Below, piece by piece: positions 1 through 10,290 of a stretch of DNA of 64,000 nt. The position numbers were made by a program, and so were the translations under genes. Source of the DNA: Sacculina carcini (Eukaryota > Arthropoda > Thecostraca > Sacculinidae); the NCBI GenBank assembly GCA_916048095.2, contig OU696596.1, positions 3,769,195 through 3,833,194 of the forward strand, in the 5' to 3' direction. The stretch's first letter is position 1, and every line of letters begins with the position of its first letter. The notes below the pieces were generated by a model. That model ran no database searches, had not been told where the DNA came from, and worked only from the letters and a program-made list of their open reading frames with translations.

Positions 1-190
1 CAGTGGTTGGTATTTGTACGATATAGTGACAATATGATGGCGCTATTTTATTTTATTTTTATTTTATTTTACTTCTCCATTTCTCACAAGCTAAATATCA
101 CACATCTAAATAAATTATACAATCATAGGGGAAATATTGTTTCTTACAACACCGTATGAATTTTAATTTTCCAGAGCACCCGCACATAAT
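1..190 (+). repeat. RepA fragment (3' end of unit)
   Basis: This stretch matches the end of the RepA unit seen at about 5000-5170 and 36280-36430: the 'gacaatatgatggcgctatt' segment, a TTTTA-rich tract, then the module ending in 'ttttccag'. The join to the following 'acccgcacataatac' segment is out of the usual order, so it is a rearranged piece. No coding potential is visible. Confidence 0.7.
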
Positions 191-199
191 ACTATGGCT

Positions 200-440
200 A
201 TTACTACTATCTCGTTGATTACTATTACCTACTATCTCTATGATTTTTTTAGTAAGTTTGGCTTAGCATACCTTGTTCAGTTGGAGCTTAAAATTTTAAG
301 AATGAACATGTTGTTAGTTCATCACAAATACAATATGATATATGAAAGTTGGCCAATACAGTGGTGCACTAGGACAAATATTACGCTAGTTTGTAATTAG
401 AAAATTGTGCATTATTAGTTTATCCAACAGTTATTGCTTG
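200..440 (+). repeat. RepE fragment
   Basis: Matches the RepE blocks at about 13780-13960, 17130-17300 and 26520-26720, including 'agtaagcttggcttagcat' and the segment around 'ttatccaacaattattgct'. It leads directly into RepB, as the other RepE copies do. The short open frame inside is not conserved between copies. Confidence 0.7.
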
Positions 441-1476
441 AATGAGATAAAATATTTAATAACTGCAATGATGTACGCATGTGGGCAGGAAAATTAAGAC
501 ACTGCTCAGCGAGTCAAAATGCACAAGTATTCCGGCTACAAGTTTTAAATGTCCGTCACTGCTTATCAGTGATATCTACTTGTTTTACTAATAAACCACG
601 CATTTAAACCAACATCTACACTACCGACTGTTACCACCACTACAAGTTATAATTGACGGTCACTGATAGTGATATTGAGTAGATGAGTAGACAAGTAGAT
701 GAGTGTTGTGGAAAAATTTGTGATACAAGTTATAATAGTGATCCAGTATAATTCTCCAAGAGCCGGATCTGTGAAATTATATTAACAAAATTGTATATTC
801 AAAGCCAGTAATATGTCTCGCTACTGATTAAATCCTGCAAAATAACAACGTCAATGTATCGTGTGAAATAAGTAAGTAGGATAATTTACCTCACACACAC
901 ACGCACACAAATACCTATCACATTACATTACGTAGATATTTGTTTTACTAATATAACACGCATTTAAACCAACATCTACATTACCGACTGTTACCAGAAT
1001 GTATGAATTGCGCTATATTTCACTGATACGTAAGATTATTATTAAATCAGAAGTATTAATTTATACACTAAGAGAAAATAATTCATTGTACCAGGCAGGA
1101 ACAACCGGAGTAAGAAATTGGCATATCATATATACAGTTCAAACAATACGTGTGTATATGTATGCATATCTGCTATGTAGGGAAAAGCTAGGTATATTTA
1201 CCCCAAACTTGAAATTATGTGAGAAACAAAATATAATTTGAACAATTGTGAAATTTACTAATGAAAAAATAATTTAACAATATAATAAATTAGCAATATA
1301 ATAACAAATATCACACGTCTAAATAAATTATTCCATCCTACTGGAAATTTTATTTTCTACAACACCGTATAAATTTTAAATTTCCAGACTGCATTCAAAA
1401 AAGTTACGGCAGCATGAAGTCAAAATGACAAAGTCAAAAACACAAAAATTGCACTGAAAAGCGAATATATACCAAT

Positions 1477-1605
1477 ATTATACCAATTGAACGGATATAT
1501 TATACCAATTGAACGGATATATTATACCAATTGAACGGATATATTATACCAATTGAACGGATATATTATACCAATTGAACGGATATATTATACCAATATT
1601 ATACC
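1477..1605 (+). repeat. 22-bp minisatellite (about 5 units)
   Basis: Tandem units of ttataccaattgaacggata plus 'ta', 22 bp each. The array always lies just before the old solo LTR in RepB and varies from about 2 to 8 units between copies. Confidence 0.9.
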
Positions 1606-1635
1606 AATTGAACGAATATATACCAATATTCTTCT

Positions 1636-1735
1636 TGTGTGATCGTGTATGGTTGAATTGTGTATTGAATGCGAGCCGGTCACTCGCTCGCCGCTGATTG
1701 GTTGTGGCGGTGGCGTGAGGCCTATGCGTGTGCGT

Positions 1736-1795
<60 letters not shown>

Positions 1796-1932
1796 TCCCG
1801 TGTGTCACGGTGTGAGTCTAGGAGTTTTGTTCGAAGGATGGTAATGTTGCGACCTCTGGCAGGCGCGCGTGGGGCAGTGATGCCAACGCGCGCCTACCTA
1901 TCATACAGTTTTAGTTTTTGAGTTTTGTTACA
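1636..1932 (+). mobile_element. Old solo LTR of the TGTGTGATCG family, copy 1
   Basis: Starts TGTGTGATCG and ends GTTTTGTTACA. It is clearly related to the 407-bp LTRs at 38987 and 40081 (shared 'gatcgtgtatggttgaatt', 'gctcgccgctgattgg' and the GC-rich hairpin). It has no target-site duplication of its own and recurs at the same place in every RepB copy, so it was fixed in RepB before RepB multiplied. It contains a (TG)n tract at about 1733-1792 and a hairpin at 1861-1895. Confidence 0.75.
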
Positions 1933-1954
1933 TAAAGGTTTAGTTATATATGTT

Positions 1955-2125
1955 TGTTACAATTCCTCAAATAATGTTTGTTACAATTCTTCAAATAATG
2001 TTTGTTAAATAATTCCTCAAATAATGTTTGTTAAATAATTCCTCAATTTGTACAATTCCTCAAATAATAATGTATGTTTGTTACAATTCCTCAATTCCTC
2101 AATTTTTCCTGCTGACAGCCAATTT
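1955..2125 (+). repeat. Short tandem repeat of 'tttgttacaattcctcaaat' type
   Basis: Five or six imperfect units of roughly 20-24 bp built on 'tttgttacaattcctcaaat'. Other RepB copies have only two or three units here. The tract links RepB copy 1 to copy 2. Confidence 0.7.
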
Positions 2126-3248
2126 CCTTGTTTTACTAATAAACCACGCATTTAAACCAACATCTACACTACCGACTGTTACCACCACTACAAGTTATAA
2201 TCCACGGTCACTGATAGTGATATTGAGTAGATGAGTAGACAAGTAGATGAGTGTTGTGCAAAAATTTGTGATACAAGTTATAATAGTGATCCAGTATAAT
2301 TTTCCAAGAGCCGGATCTGTGAAATTATATTAACAAAATTGTATATTCAAAGCCAGTAATATGTCTCGCTACTGATTAAATCATGCAAAATAACAACGTC
2401 AATGTATCGTGTGAAATATGTAAGTAGGATAATTTACCTCACACACACACGCACACAAATACCTATCACATTACATTACGTAGATATTTGTTTTACTAAT
2501 ATAACACGCATTTAAACCAACATCTACATTATCGACTGTTACCAGAATGTATTAATTGCGCTATATTTCACTGATACGTAAGTTTATATCAAGATATCAT
2601 ATGAAGATTAAATCAGAAGTATTAATTAATACAGAATTAATTAATTTAATATATTTATTTAAGAGAAAATAATTCATTGTACCAGGCAGGAACAACCGGA
2701 GTAAGAAATTGGCATATCATATATACAGTTCAGACAATACGTGTGTATATGTATGCATATCTGCTATGTAGGGAAAAGCTAGGTATTTCTACCCCAACCT
2801 TGAAATTATGTGAGAAACAAGATATAATTTGAACAAATGTGAAATTTACTAATGAAAAAATAATTGAACAATATAATAATTTCACAATATAATAACAAAT
2901 ATCACACATCTAAATAAATTATACCATCCTACTGGAAATTTTATTTTCTACAACACCGTATAAATTTTAATTTTCCAGACTGCATTCAAAAAAGTTACGG
3001 CGGTATGAAGTCAAAATGACAAAGTCAAAAACACAAAAATTTCACTGAAAACGGATATAAACCAATATTATACCAATTGAACGGATATATTATACCACTT
3101 GAACGGATATATTATACCAATATTATACCAATTGAACGGATATATACCAATATTCTTCTTGTGTGATCGTGTATGGTTGAATTGTGTATTGAATGCGAGC
3201 CGGTCACTCGCTCGCCGCTGATTGGTTGTGGCGGTGGCGTGAGGCCTA

Positions 3249-3308
<60 letters not shown>

Positions 3309-3700
3309 ACGGTGTGAGTCTAGGAGTCTTGTTCGAAGGGTGGTAATGTTGCGACCTCTGGCAGGCGGGCGTGGGGCAGTGATGATGTTTGTTAAACATT
3401 TCCTCAATTTGTACAATTCCCCAAAAAATAATGTATGTTTGTTACAATTCCTCAATTCCTCAATTTTTCCTGCTGACAACCAATTTCCTCTCTGTACAAA
3501 CGCCATGTGGTCTCATATACGCTTTGATTATTATTATTATTATTAATTACAGGCAAGTTCAGTAGAAAGAGATGAGCGCAAGCACTATTATCACCATGCG
3601 GTGGCCTCATGTATCGTAAACTGACCAAAAGATACAGATAGTTTGAGAAAAACGAGTTTAGTTAATGTGTGAACCCATGCACAACCCAAGCGAAACGCTT
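2126..3700 (+). repeat. RepB copy 2
   Basis: Head-to-tail with copy 1. It has the same order of segments, a shorter 22-bp array at about 3066-3145, and a downstream tail running through (ATT)n near 3530-3545 to 'ggtggcctcatgtatcg' near 3600. That tail also appears at 19120-19206, 20700-20810 and 40570-40715. Confidence 0.8.
3160..3384 (+). mobile_element. Old solo LTR, copy 2, 3'-truncated
   Basis: Begins like the other RepB solo LTRs but breaks off inside the GC-rich hairpin, joining directly to 'atgtttgttaaacatttcct'. It contains a (TG)n tract at about 3250-3308. Confidence 0.75.
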
Positions 3701-3837
3701 ACATCAGAGCAAATGCATTGTCGACAAATTGGCAAATTAGGCGACTAAATTGGCTTGCCCACTGTTTTCACTCGCTTGGCTACACACCCCACAAGATTTA
3801 AAGTAACATTTGTTCGACGGCTAACTTCTTGTTAGCC
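3701..3837. other. No feature recognised
   Basis: I see no open frame, terminal repeat or match elsewhere in the window in this short stretch. Confidence 0.5.
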
Positions 3838-5170
3838 AACGAGCATTTAGTAACACTTGCACCAACTCCAACACTTGCTCGCACTTTACTGCTCGTGTTC
3901 TGTATATTTTCTCTATATCGTCTGTATCGTTCAATTTAGACAATTGGAATAATTACGATTATATTTTTTACTGGGAGCAAAATGAGATTCTTTATCCAAA
4001 TTGTGTGTTGCAATTTTTCGGATAAACAGTAGCAAAGCATAGTAATGAAAACTGAATGATATCTCTCTTTAAGCTAAACGTAATGATAATTATCAGAACC
4101 CGCACATAATACTATGGCTATTACTACTATCTCGTTCAGTACAATTTCGCGACCCAGTGATATTCAGCCGAGTAAAATAATGCTGTGACATATTCTTTAA
4201 TGCAAGTTATAACAGTGGTAATTCTGCATAATTACTCCGAGGCGGAACTGTGAAAATTCGTGAGCAAAAAATAATTACACTACATCACTAATAATTTTGC
4301 TATTGATGTCATTATGCACAGGATCAACATCAATGGACTAGTACTTGTATAAGTAGTGGTATATTGATGTACTGACGTTTTATATTGTATAGCACTAGCA
4401 CTAGTATATTGTATTGTACTAGTATATTTATGTACCAGTATATTGATGTACTAGTATATTTATATACTAGTATATTGATGTACTAGTATATTTATATGAT
4501 ATAAGTACTTGATATAGAGTAACAAAAACCACTAATTCGCCAACTAACTAGCCTAATAAATAATAAATATCAATTATTAATCAGTAAATAACTTGCCTAA
4601 TAACTAGAAAATAATAAATATCTATCATTTTCCATCTTGCTAAAATTATCTTCTTATACCTGCTTCACGCACCTACAGTAAGAGTAACTTTCCGGTTTTT
4701 CACAACTTCTCCATTCTTCTATATCCATACTAGATCTTGTTGAAGTGGAAACATGATGCAATGATATTCAGTGTCCACAACCAGCCAAATGAAACAATTA
4801 ATCATGCATCAAATTGTTAGTATTTAGTATACAAAAATAATGCATATATAAGAGTAAGCATAGCTTAACCATACCTTGTGGAGCTGAAAATTCGGTAACG
4901 AAGAATGAACACGTTGTTAGTTCATACCTAATACAATATGATAATGAAAGTTGGCCAATACAGTGGTGCACTAGGACAACAAGGTAGTGAAATAATCATC
5001 AGTGGTTGGTATTTGTACGATATAGTGACAATATGATGGCGCTATTTTATTTTACTTTCTGTTTTATTTTACTTTTTTTTCTATTTCTCATCAACTAAAT
5101 ATCACACATCTAAATATATTATACCATCATACTGGAAATTTTGTTTTCTACAACACCGTATAAATTTTAA
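3838..5170 (+). repeat. RepA copy 1
   Basis: The most complete RepA unit together with 35090-36540. It carries the 'gataattatcag' segment, the 16-bp minisatellite, the 'ccaaccagccaaatg' region and the 'gacaatatgatggcgctatt' end followed by the 'ctacaacaccgtataaattt' module. No protein-coding content is visible. Confidence 0.8.
4385..4500 (+). repeat. 16-bp minisatellite
   Basis: Tandem units of tactagtatattgatg, alternating with a 'tatttata' variant. Homologous arrays are at about 30370-30450, 35570-35760, 42225-42310 and 56020-56095, with different copy numbers; the 35.6-kb copy is longest. Confidence 0.85.
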
Positions 5171-5179
5171 TTTACACAT

Positions 5180-5364
5180 TAATAGAACGTTCAATAGAAC
5201 ATTTTATAATCATGGTAAGAATCATGGATAAAATATTTACATAATTATAATGTACTCACCGCCAGCACCACGATTCACTTCAATACGTCAACGATACATG
5301 ATGAGCACATACAAATATAATATCAGAAATGAGATTGACCAACATTTTCCTGTGTAAAATTTTC
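5180..5364 (+). repeat. Short dispersed block preceding the long-TIR MITE
   Basis: Near-identical to 53930-54109, sharing 'atcatggtaagaatcatgg' and 'caatacgtcaacgatacatg'. Both copies are followed by the same MITE and then RepC, so the three were duplicated together. Confidence 0.75.
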
Positions 5365-5703
5365 GGATCTACTACCCTTTTAGCCAACGAACCATTTTGG
5401 CCAAACGCTCAGCGGACGAAATACGATGCGATGAATAACGACATTGTCTAACCAAACCTAACCAAACCTAACCAAGGCTAATCTAACGATTTGTTTGTGT
5501 TCAAAAATTTCAAAGCCACTGAACTACATACAGCTGAGTAAAGATTGGCCAAGATGATCACTCGCTTAACTTTCAGTCACTAGATACACCAGTGTCAGAT
5601 GCACTCGTAATATGTAAAATTTTAGCCAATGTCGATATTCATCGCATCGTATTTCTATCGCCGAGCGTTGGCCAAAATGGTTGGCTAAAACGGTCGTAAC
5701 CCC
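5365..5703. mobile_element. Long-TIR MITE, copy 1 (339 bp)
   Basis: The left end contains 'ttttagccaacgaaccattt' then 'tacgatgcgatgaat'. The right end carries the same segments in reverse complement, giving imperfect terminal inverted repeats of about 65-70 bp. There is no open frame. A second full copy is at 54110-54455 and single arms are at 32910 and 44771. The outermost bases of the arms differ and no target duplication was found, so the superfamily is not assigned. Confidence 0.75.
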
Positions 5704-6129
5704 ACTGTGTGTATGCGCTGTTAATGTTGATCGTGTGTGTTGGACCTGCGTGACCTGAACAGGTTTCGTGAGTGTTACGTGAGTTACGTGGTCACGACGG
5801 TTAGGACGTTGTTTTCTTTGCTGTTCCATTGCTATTTACATCTGGCTAACTCTTATTGCGGCTTGGATCTTACAAGTGCCTCAAATAGACATCACGTTTT
5901 TGGACAATTAAACATGCCATTGTGCCACCCAGATATACAGGTGCAAGAATTCGCAGCAACGTTGCAAATTTCCAAGTGAAATGTAAAACATGCTGGATCA
6001 CAATTGCCACTACAATAGATGTATAGGTTCGTAGAAATATTTTCTAGTAGACGCAGGAATTGAATGACGGCCTGTGTAAAATTATACGTAGACAATTCAT
6101 TTGTTTGCCAGTAATATTGACATATTATC
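5704..6129 (+). repeat. RepC copy 1, left part
   Basis: RepC block, about 425 bp upstream of the hAT MITE. It contains an 80-codon open frame (5737-5979) also open at 30978, 33802, 42833, 54489 and 60927. Differences between copies include many amino-acid changes, which argues that the frame is not under protein selection. I do not call it a gene. Confidence 0.75.
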
Positions 6130-6277
6130 TACTAGATGAGTGAATCTTAACCTGTGTGGGCAATTTCCTACTGGTGGGAAATGGAAGATTTGCCAAGTGG
6201 GAAGCTAAAGGTCGGACAAAAGGGGAAATGTGTGTTTTTAACAATTCAAATTCGTATATTTTTGTGTCTAATGACCT

Positions 6278-6503
6278 TGTGGCGGTTGGCTCGCCACGGA
6301 GCGTTACACGTAAACAGGACGAGTTCTATGGACCGACTGTATTTAATACAAGAGGACGAAACGAACAGGTCACATATACAGACAAACATACAATTGGTCA
6401 AACGCAACACGACACACAAACATGCACATGGCTGCACAGGTCACTGCGCTTCTGGTAGGTACCGCCATGTGGCGTGAGACGCAATTACACGTGGAGCACC
6501 ACA
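6278..6503 (-). repeat. LTR, left (226 bp)
   Basis: On the minus strand this is the 3'-most LTR. It shares its length and sequence closely with the middle LTR, both shorter than the right one. On the plus strand it runs from TGTGGCGGTTGGC to GAGCACCACA. The neighbouring 'tgggggagtcc' on the minus strand is the likely polypurine tract. Confidence 0.8.
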
Positions 6504-7038
6504 GGACTCCCCCACCAGAAGCGGAGCGGTAATGGAGAAATCGGTGTCGATGAGTTCCTTTTTCGTTGAGGTCACCAATGAGTCGATGCGTCGATGAGTC
6601 GGTGATGAATGCGCCGGCGTGAAAAATTGGCGCGCCATACTGCACGGCAGCACGAGGCCAAGTAGATTTGATACAATCAAGTCGTCCTCGTGCTGCGCAG
6701 TCCGGTAGCGAAACAAGAAGTGGTAGCAGGGACTGCAGCCAGCAAGGAGTCGAGCCAATCTTGATTGTGTTGACCCCTTGCTGCGCAGACGGTTGCTTCT
6801 GATATTTTAACGTCCAGCGGTATCGGAAGAGCGATTGCGTACGCGCCGGACGGAGTCGGTCCTCGATGGTGTGATGCTGGTTACCAGTAGTAGCTTGCCA
6901 GCAGCTTATGGTGCGTCGCCCTCATAGCGAGGCACAGACGGCTGCTGACAGACAGGCGCGGTGCAAGCAGGCAGCACACGTAGATGAGGCGCCGCAGAGA
7001 TCAAACACAACACCACACCATCACGTCGGGGTCACCAA
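6504..7038 (-). other. Internal region 1 of the tandem LTR element
   Basis: 535 bp, GC-rich compared with its surroundings and non-coding. It is homologous to internal region 2, with shared 'ccggacggagtcgg' and 'ccagcaaggagtcgagcc'. A potential hairpin with arms ctgcagccagcaagg and ccttgctgcgcag lies at 6733-6788. Confidence 0.7.
7020..7037 (-). promoter_or_regulatory. Primer-binding site, tRNA-Trp type
   Basis: The minus strand reads TGGTGACCCCGACGTGAT immediately inside the middle LTR (one base after it). This is complementary to the 3' end of eukaryotic tRNA-Trp, the primer reported for the CsRn1 clade of Ty3/gypsy. It fixes the orientation of the element. Confidence 0.8.
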
Positions 7039-7261
7039 TGTGGCGGTTGGCTCGCCACGGAGCGTTACACGCAAACAGGACGAGTTCTATGGACCGACTG
7101 TATTTGTGCATACAACAAGGGACGAGTAAGACATTACAGACAAACATACACACAAGATCAAACACGCACAATACGAGAAACACAACACGACACACAGGTC
7201 ACTGCGCTTCTAGCAGGTACCGCCAGGTGGAGCGAGACGCAGTTACACGTGGCGCACCACA
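7039..7261 (-). repeat. LTR, middle (223 bp)
   Basis: Serves as the downstream LTR of internal 2 and the upstream LTR of internal 1. It is closer to the left LTR than to the longer right LTR. Confidence 0.8.
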
Positions 7262-7885
7262 GGACTCCCCCACCAGAAGCGGAGCGGTATTGATGAGTTT
7301 CGATGATGATGGTGTCGGACTTTCGATGATGTCGGTGAAGCTTCGCCGGTATGGTAGACCGGCGCGCCATACTGCACGGCAGCACGAGGCCAAGTAGATT
7401 TCACACAATGAAGTCGACCTCGTGCTGCGCAGTTCGGTGGCGAGGTTGTTGAGCAGAAACTGCATCCAGCAAGGAGTCGAGCCAATCCTGACGAAATTAT
7501 GTTGACCCCTTGCTGCGCAGACGTTTGCTTCTCAGTGAGGCAAAGTTTGTCGTAGGTTAGCGGAAACTGCATCCAGCAAGACGACGAGGCGATATTATTG
7601 TGTTGTCTTCTTGCTGCGCAGGCGTTTCCTATTCGGTGGTTTTACGTCCGGCGTCCGTAGGAGAAAAACACGATTGAGTACGGCACCGGACGGAGTCGGC
7701 CTTGGATGGCGTGATGCAGGTGCGTCTGGTCAGCAGCTGATAGTGCGTCACTCGTAGGGAGGCACAGTAGGCTGCGACACAGACGGATAGGCGATGCGCG
7801 GAAAAACGAGGCAAAATCACAGGCAGATGAGACACAGTCAAAACAAATTCACTCAGCATCACACCATCCTCACTCGGGGCACCAA
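7262..7885 (-). other. Internal region 2 of the tandem LTR element
   Basis: 624 bp, non-coding and homologous to internal 1. It has two hairpin-forming units with CTGC(A)..CAGCAAG and CTTGCTGCGCAG arms (7460-7520 and 7567-7621), against one in internal 1. Confidence 0.7.
7867..7884 (-). promoter_or_regulatory. Variant primer-binding site
   Basis: The minus strand reads TGGTGCCCCGAGTGAGGA just inside the right LTR. It resembles the tRNA-Trp site with two small deletions (GACCCC to CCCC and ACGTG to AGTG). A similarly shortened form (TGGTACCCCGAGTGATT) follows the 5' LTR of the gypsy element at 21272. Confidence 0.65.
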
Positions 7886-8231
7886 TATGGCGTTTAGCTC
7901 GCCACGAAGCGTCACATGCAAGCAGTGTGAGTTCTTTGGACCGACTGTATTTGACCCCAGTGTTCAGGTCAAACATCAGGTGACACAACCGCTCACACAC
8001 AAGCATACAGACATACAATTGGTCAAGCGCACACATGATCCAACAACACACGCAGTGACAAAGGCAAACACGACACACAGACATACTAGTTCAGTAGACA
8101 CATACACACCGGACACACACCACTGACCCAAGACTAACTACACACAGACATACACATGGCTGCACAGGTCACTGCGCTTCTGGTAGGTACCGCCAGGTGG
8201 CGTGAGACGCAATTACACGTGGAGCACCACA
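7886..8231 (-). repeat. LTR, right (346 bp)
   Basis: On the minus strand this is the 5'-most LTR. It starts TGTGGTGCTCC and ends CGCCATA (plus-strand start TATGG instead of TGTGG, one change). It carries about 120 bp of CA-rich sequence absent from the other two LTRs, so it is a different subfamily variant. Confidence 0.75.
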
Positions 8232-8364
8232 ACCTCTTGACATTTGCTTTGATGTAACTACTGACTTCACTGAATTTATTTGCGCTGTTGTGTGGACAAT
8301 GAAGAGATGACTCATTAAGGAATGGGGAATCAGAGAAAATAGGTTAAGAACCACTGTGCTAGAT

Positions 8365-8840
8365 GATATTATCACTTCGTGTGTTTCGTCCACTGGTCTC
8401 AATGCTGCATCTTCCGCGAAAACATAATCCTGTATACTGGATAACTCCCAAGCCATTTATGCTGTGTGATTGTGTACTGTATACGAGAGTGTGTGAGTGA
8501 ATTAGAGCGCATAAGGTCGTGCAGGGCGATTCGTTTTAATGTGTGTATGCGTGCGTGTGTGTGTTTTTCCTGTGTGTTTCCTGGCTGTCCTGCGCAGTGC
8601 GTTTACTTGTATGTTCGCTGTATCTTCTGTTACCTTATGGATGTTGGTGCTTGTGAGTGTGTGTGCGGCAGTGATCGGGTGTTGTGTGGATATGTGACGG
8701 TGTGTGTGTGTTGGGAGTAGGATTGAAGTGTTGGTGCGTGTGACATTGCTGTCCCCAACTAAATATATTTAGATATTTTTTAATTGCATTGCTTAACAAC
8801 ATTGTTGTCAAGCAGACAAGCAAGGTAACCTGACGAAAAA
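8365..8840 (+). repeat. RepC copy 1, right part
   Basis: Continuation of RepC after the hAT MITE, shared with 34476-34855 and 46333-46800 ('gtgtgtgagtgaattagagc', 'ctgtcctgcgcagtgcg'). The short Cys/Val-rich frames arise from TG-rich sequence and are not credible genes. Confidence 0.7.
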
Positions 8841-8930
8841 AGTAACATTATTAACTTTTGACAGCCCTAGTGATTACTAATTCTAAATCACAAATTAACT
8901 AATAAAAATATATAATAAAGAACTCGACAA

Positions 8931-8997
<67 letters not shown>

Positions 8998-9001
8998 ACT
9001 T

Positions 9002-9054
<53 letters not shown>

Positions 9055-9302
9055 AAGATATATAGAGAATATGAGAAGTGAAGTGAAATCTAGAAATGCT
9101 TACAGTCCAGATGATCTTTTAGAGAACAAAAACATTGAAGTATGCATTAATATGCAACTTCACAATTTTGCCTGAGGGAAGCAGTTACAACTTTGTTAAC
9201 AACAACACCCTCATATTTATTTATATAACTTACTAAGGTAATTTGTTAATAATTAAATGTGAAAATAATCAATAAATACCAATTTTTCATAAATTATCTA
9301 TT

Positions 9303-9338
<36 letters not shown>
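8841..9338 (+). repeat. RepD copy 1 with long (TA)n tracts
   Basis: Matches 16011-16445. It contains (TA)n at about 8933-8995, 9004-9050 and 9308-9338. The Helitron-like element begins inside the last TA tract. Confidence 0.8.
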
Positions 9339-9339
<1 letters not shown>

Positions 9340-10290
9340 TAGCATTAAAACCCGCCCGTTGTGCGGAAGAATTCATAAAAATATTGCAAATTAAAAATAA
9401 ATAAGGCAAACTCATAAAAACCTTAATCAATTAAAAAGTCTAAATTTCATTATTTTTAATTTACATTTTGACAAAATATTTTCACTCAGCCCGCCTCATA
9501 TTTAAACCCGGCCGACGTGCGGAATAATTCAGAACTCGAACACCATCCGTTCTGGTTCTTGAAGTCAAATCCATTAGTTTTGTATATGAATTCATTCTAC
9601 ACGGTGAAATTGAACGTTTTATTGCTGCCCGCGGGACATTTTTATTTCATAAAAATGAGCCATCGCTTCGTTTGCGTTTGAAGCCCCTGATCATTGAACC
9701 AGCGAACCATGAACCATCGCAATTATGTCACCTCATATTCAAGCATACATACACAGACAGACAGATAATTTCTTCTTTATGTATATATATATAGCATTAA
9801 AACCGCATTAAAACCCGCCCGTTGTGCGGAACAATTCATAAAAATATTGCAAATTAAAAATAAATAAGGCAAACTCATGAAGACCTTAATCAATTAAAAA
9901 GTCTAAATTTCATTATTTTTAATTTTATTTTGACAAAATATTTTCACTCAACCCGCCTCATATTTAAACCCGCCCGACGTGAGGAAAAATTCAGAACTCG
10001 AACACCATCCGTTCTGGTTCTTGAAGTCAAATCCATTAGTTTTGTATATGAATTCATTCTATACGGTGAAATTGAACGTTTTATTGCTGCCCGCGGGACA
10101 TTTTTATTTCATAAAAATGAGCCATCGCTTCGTTTGCGTTTGAAGCCCCTGATAATTGAACCAGCGAACCATGAGCCAGCGCAATTATGTCACCTCATAT
10201 TCAAGCATACATACACAGACAGACAGATAATTTCTTCTTTATGTATATATATAGCATTAAAACCCGCCAGTTGTGCGGAGCAATTCATAA
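9339..10290 (-). repeat. Repeated Helitron 3' ends
   Basis: Three copies of the terminal segment, each with (TA)n, '(c)tagcattaaaaccc' and 'gttgtgcgga', start at about 9339, 9797 and 10254. The spacing is about 455 bp, and the first two intervals are nearly the same sequence. This is a tandem duplication of the 3' third of the element. Copy B has only two such ends (56538 and about 56998). Confidence 0.75.

Larger units (their letters stand above)
441..1940 (+). repeat. RepB copy 1
   Basis: First of at least five RepB units. The order is a segment starting near 'tactaataaaccacgcattt', a short CA tract near 890, a repeat of the cacgcatttaaacc segment, a conserved module near 1310-1440, a 22-bp minisatellite and an old solo LTR. 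The 80-codon frame at 999-1241 also survives in the copies at 18028 and 28941 but is frameshifted in others, so I do not treat it as a gene. Confidence 0.8.
6278..8231 (-). mobile_element. Non-autonomous gypsy-like LTR element, LTR-internal-LTR-internal-LTR
   Basis: 1954 bp, bounded by TGTGG and CCACA and flanked by the 4-bp duplication ACCT (6274-6277 and 8232-8235). The intact MITE copies supply the empty site ('aatgacctcttgacat'). Read on the minus strand there are three LTRs (7886-8231, 7039-7261, 6278-6503) and two homologous internal regions (7262-7885 and 6504-7038). A tRNA-Trp-type primer site follows each upstream LTR and a G-rich polypurine tract precedes each downstream LTR. No gag or pol frame is present; the small frames inside are not conserved between the two internals. 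It resembles a TRIM with tandem structure, mobilised in trans if at all. Confidence 0.85.
6138..8356. mobile_element. hAT-type MITE copy 1, interrupted by an LTR element
   Basis: The left arm begins 'gagtgaatcttaacctgtgt' and the right arm ends 'aggttaagaaccactg', the CAGTGGTTCTTAACCT-type inverted repeat known from hAT elements. An 8-bp flanking repeat, tactagat (6130-6137) and tgctagat (8357-8364), has one mismatch. Intact relatives are about 260 bp. This copy is split at 6277/8232 by the element at 6278-8231. No transposase is present. Confidence 0.85.

Noticed and set aside
999..1241. 80-residue frame conserved in three RepB copies
   Set aside because: It is frameshifted or interrupted in other copies (about 2550, 14530, 49550, 52110) and has no domain.
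1477..1605. CRISPR-like array of 22-bp repeats
   Set aside because: Units are directly adjacent with no spacers, and the context is eukaryotic repeats.
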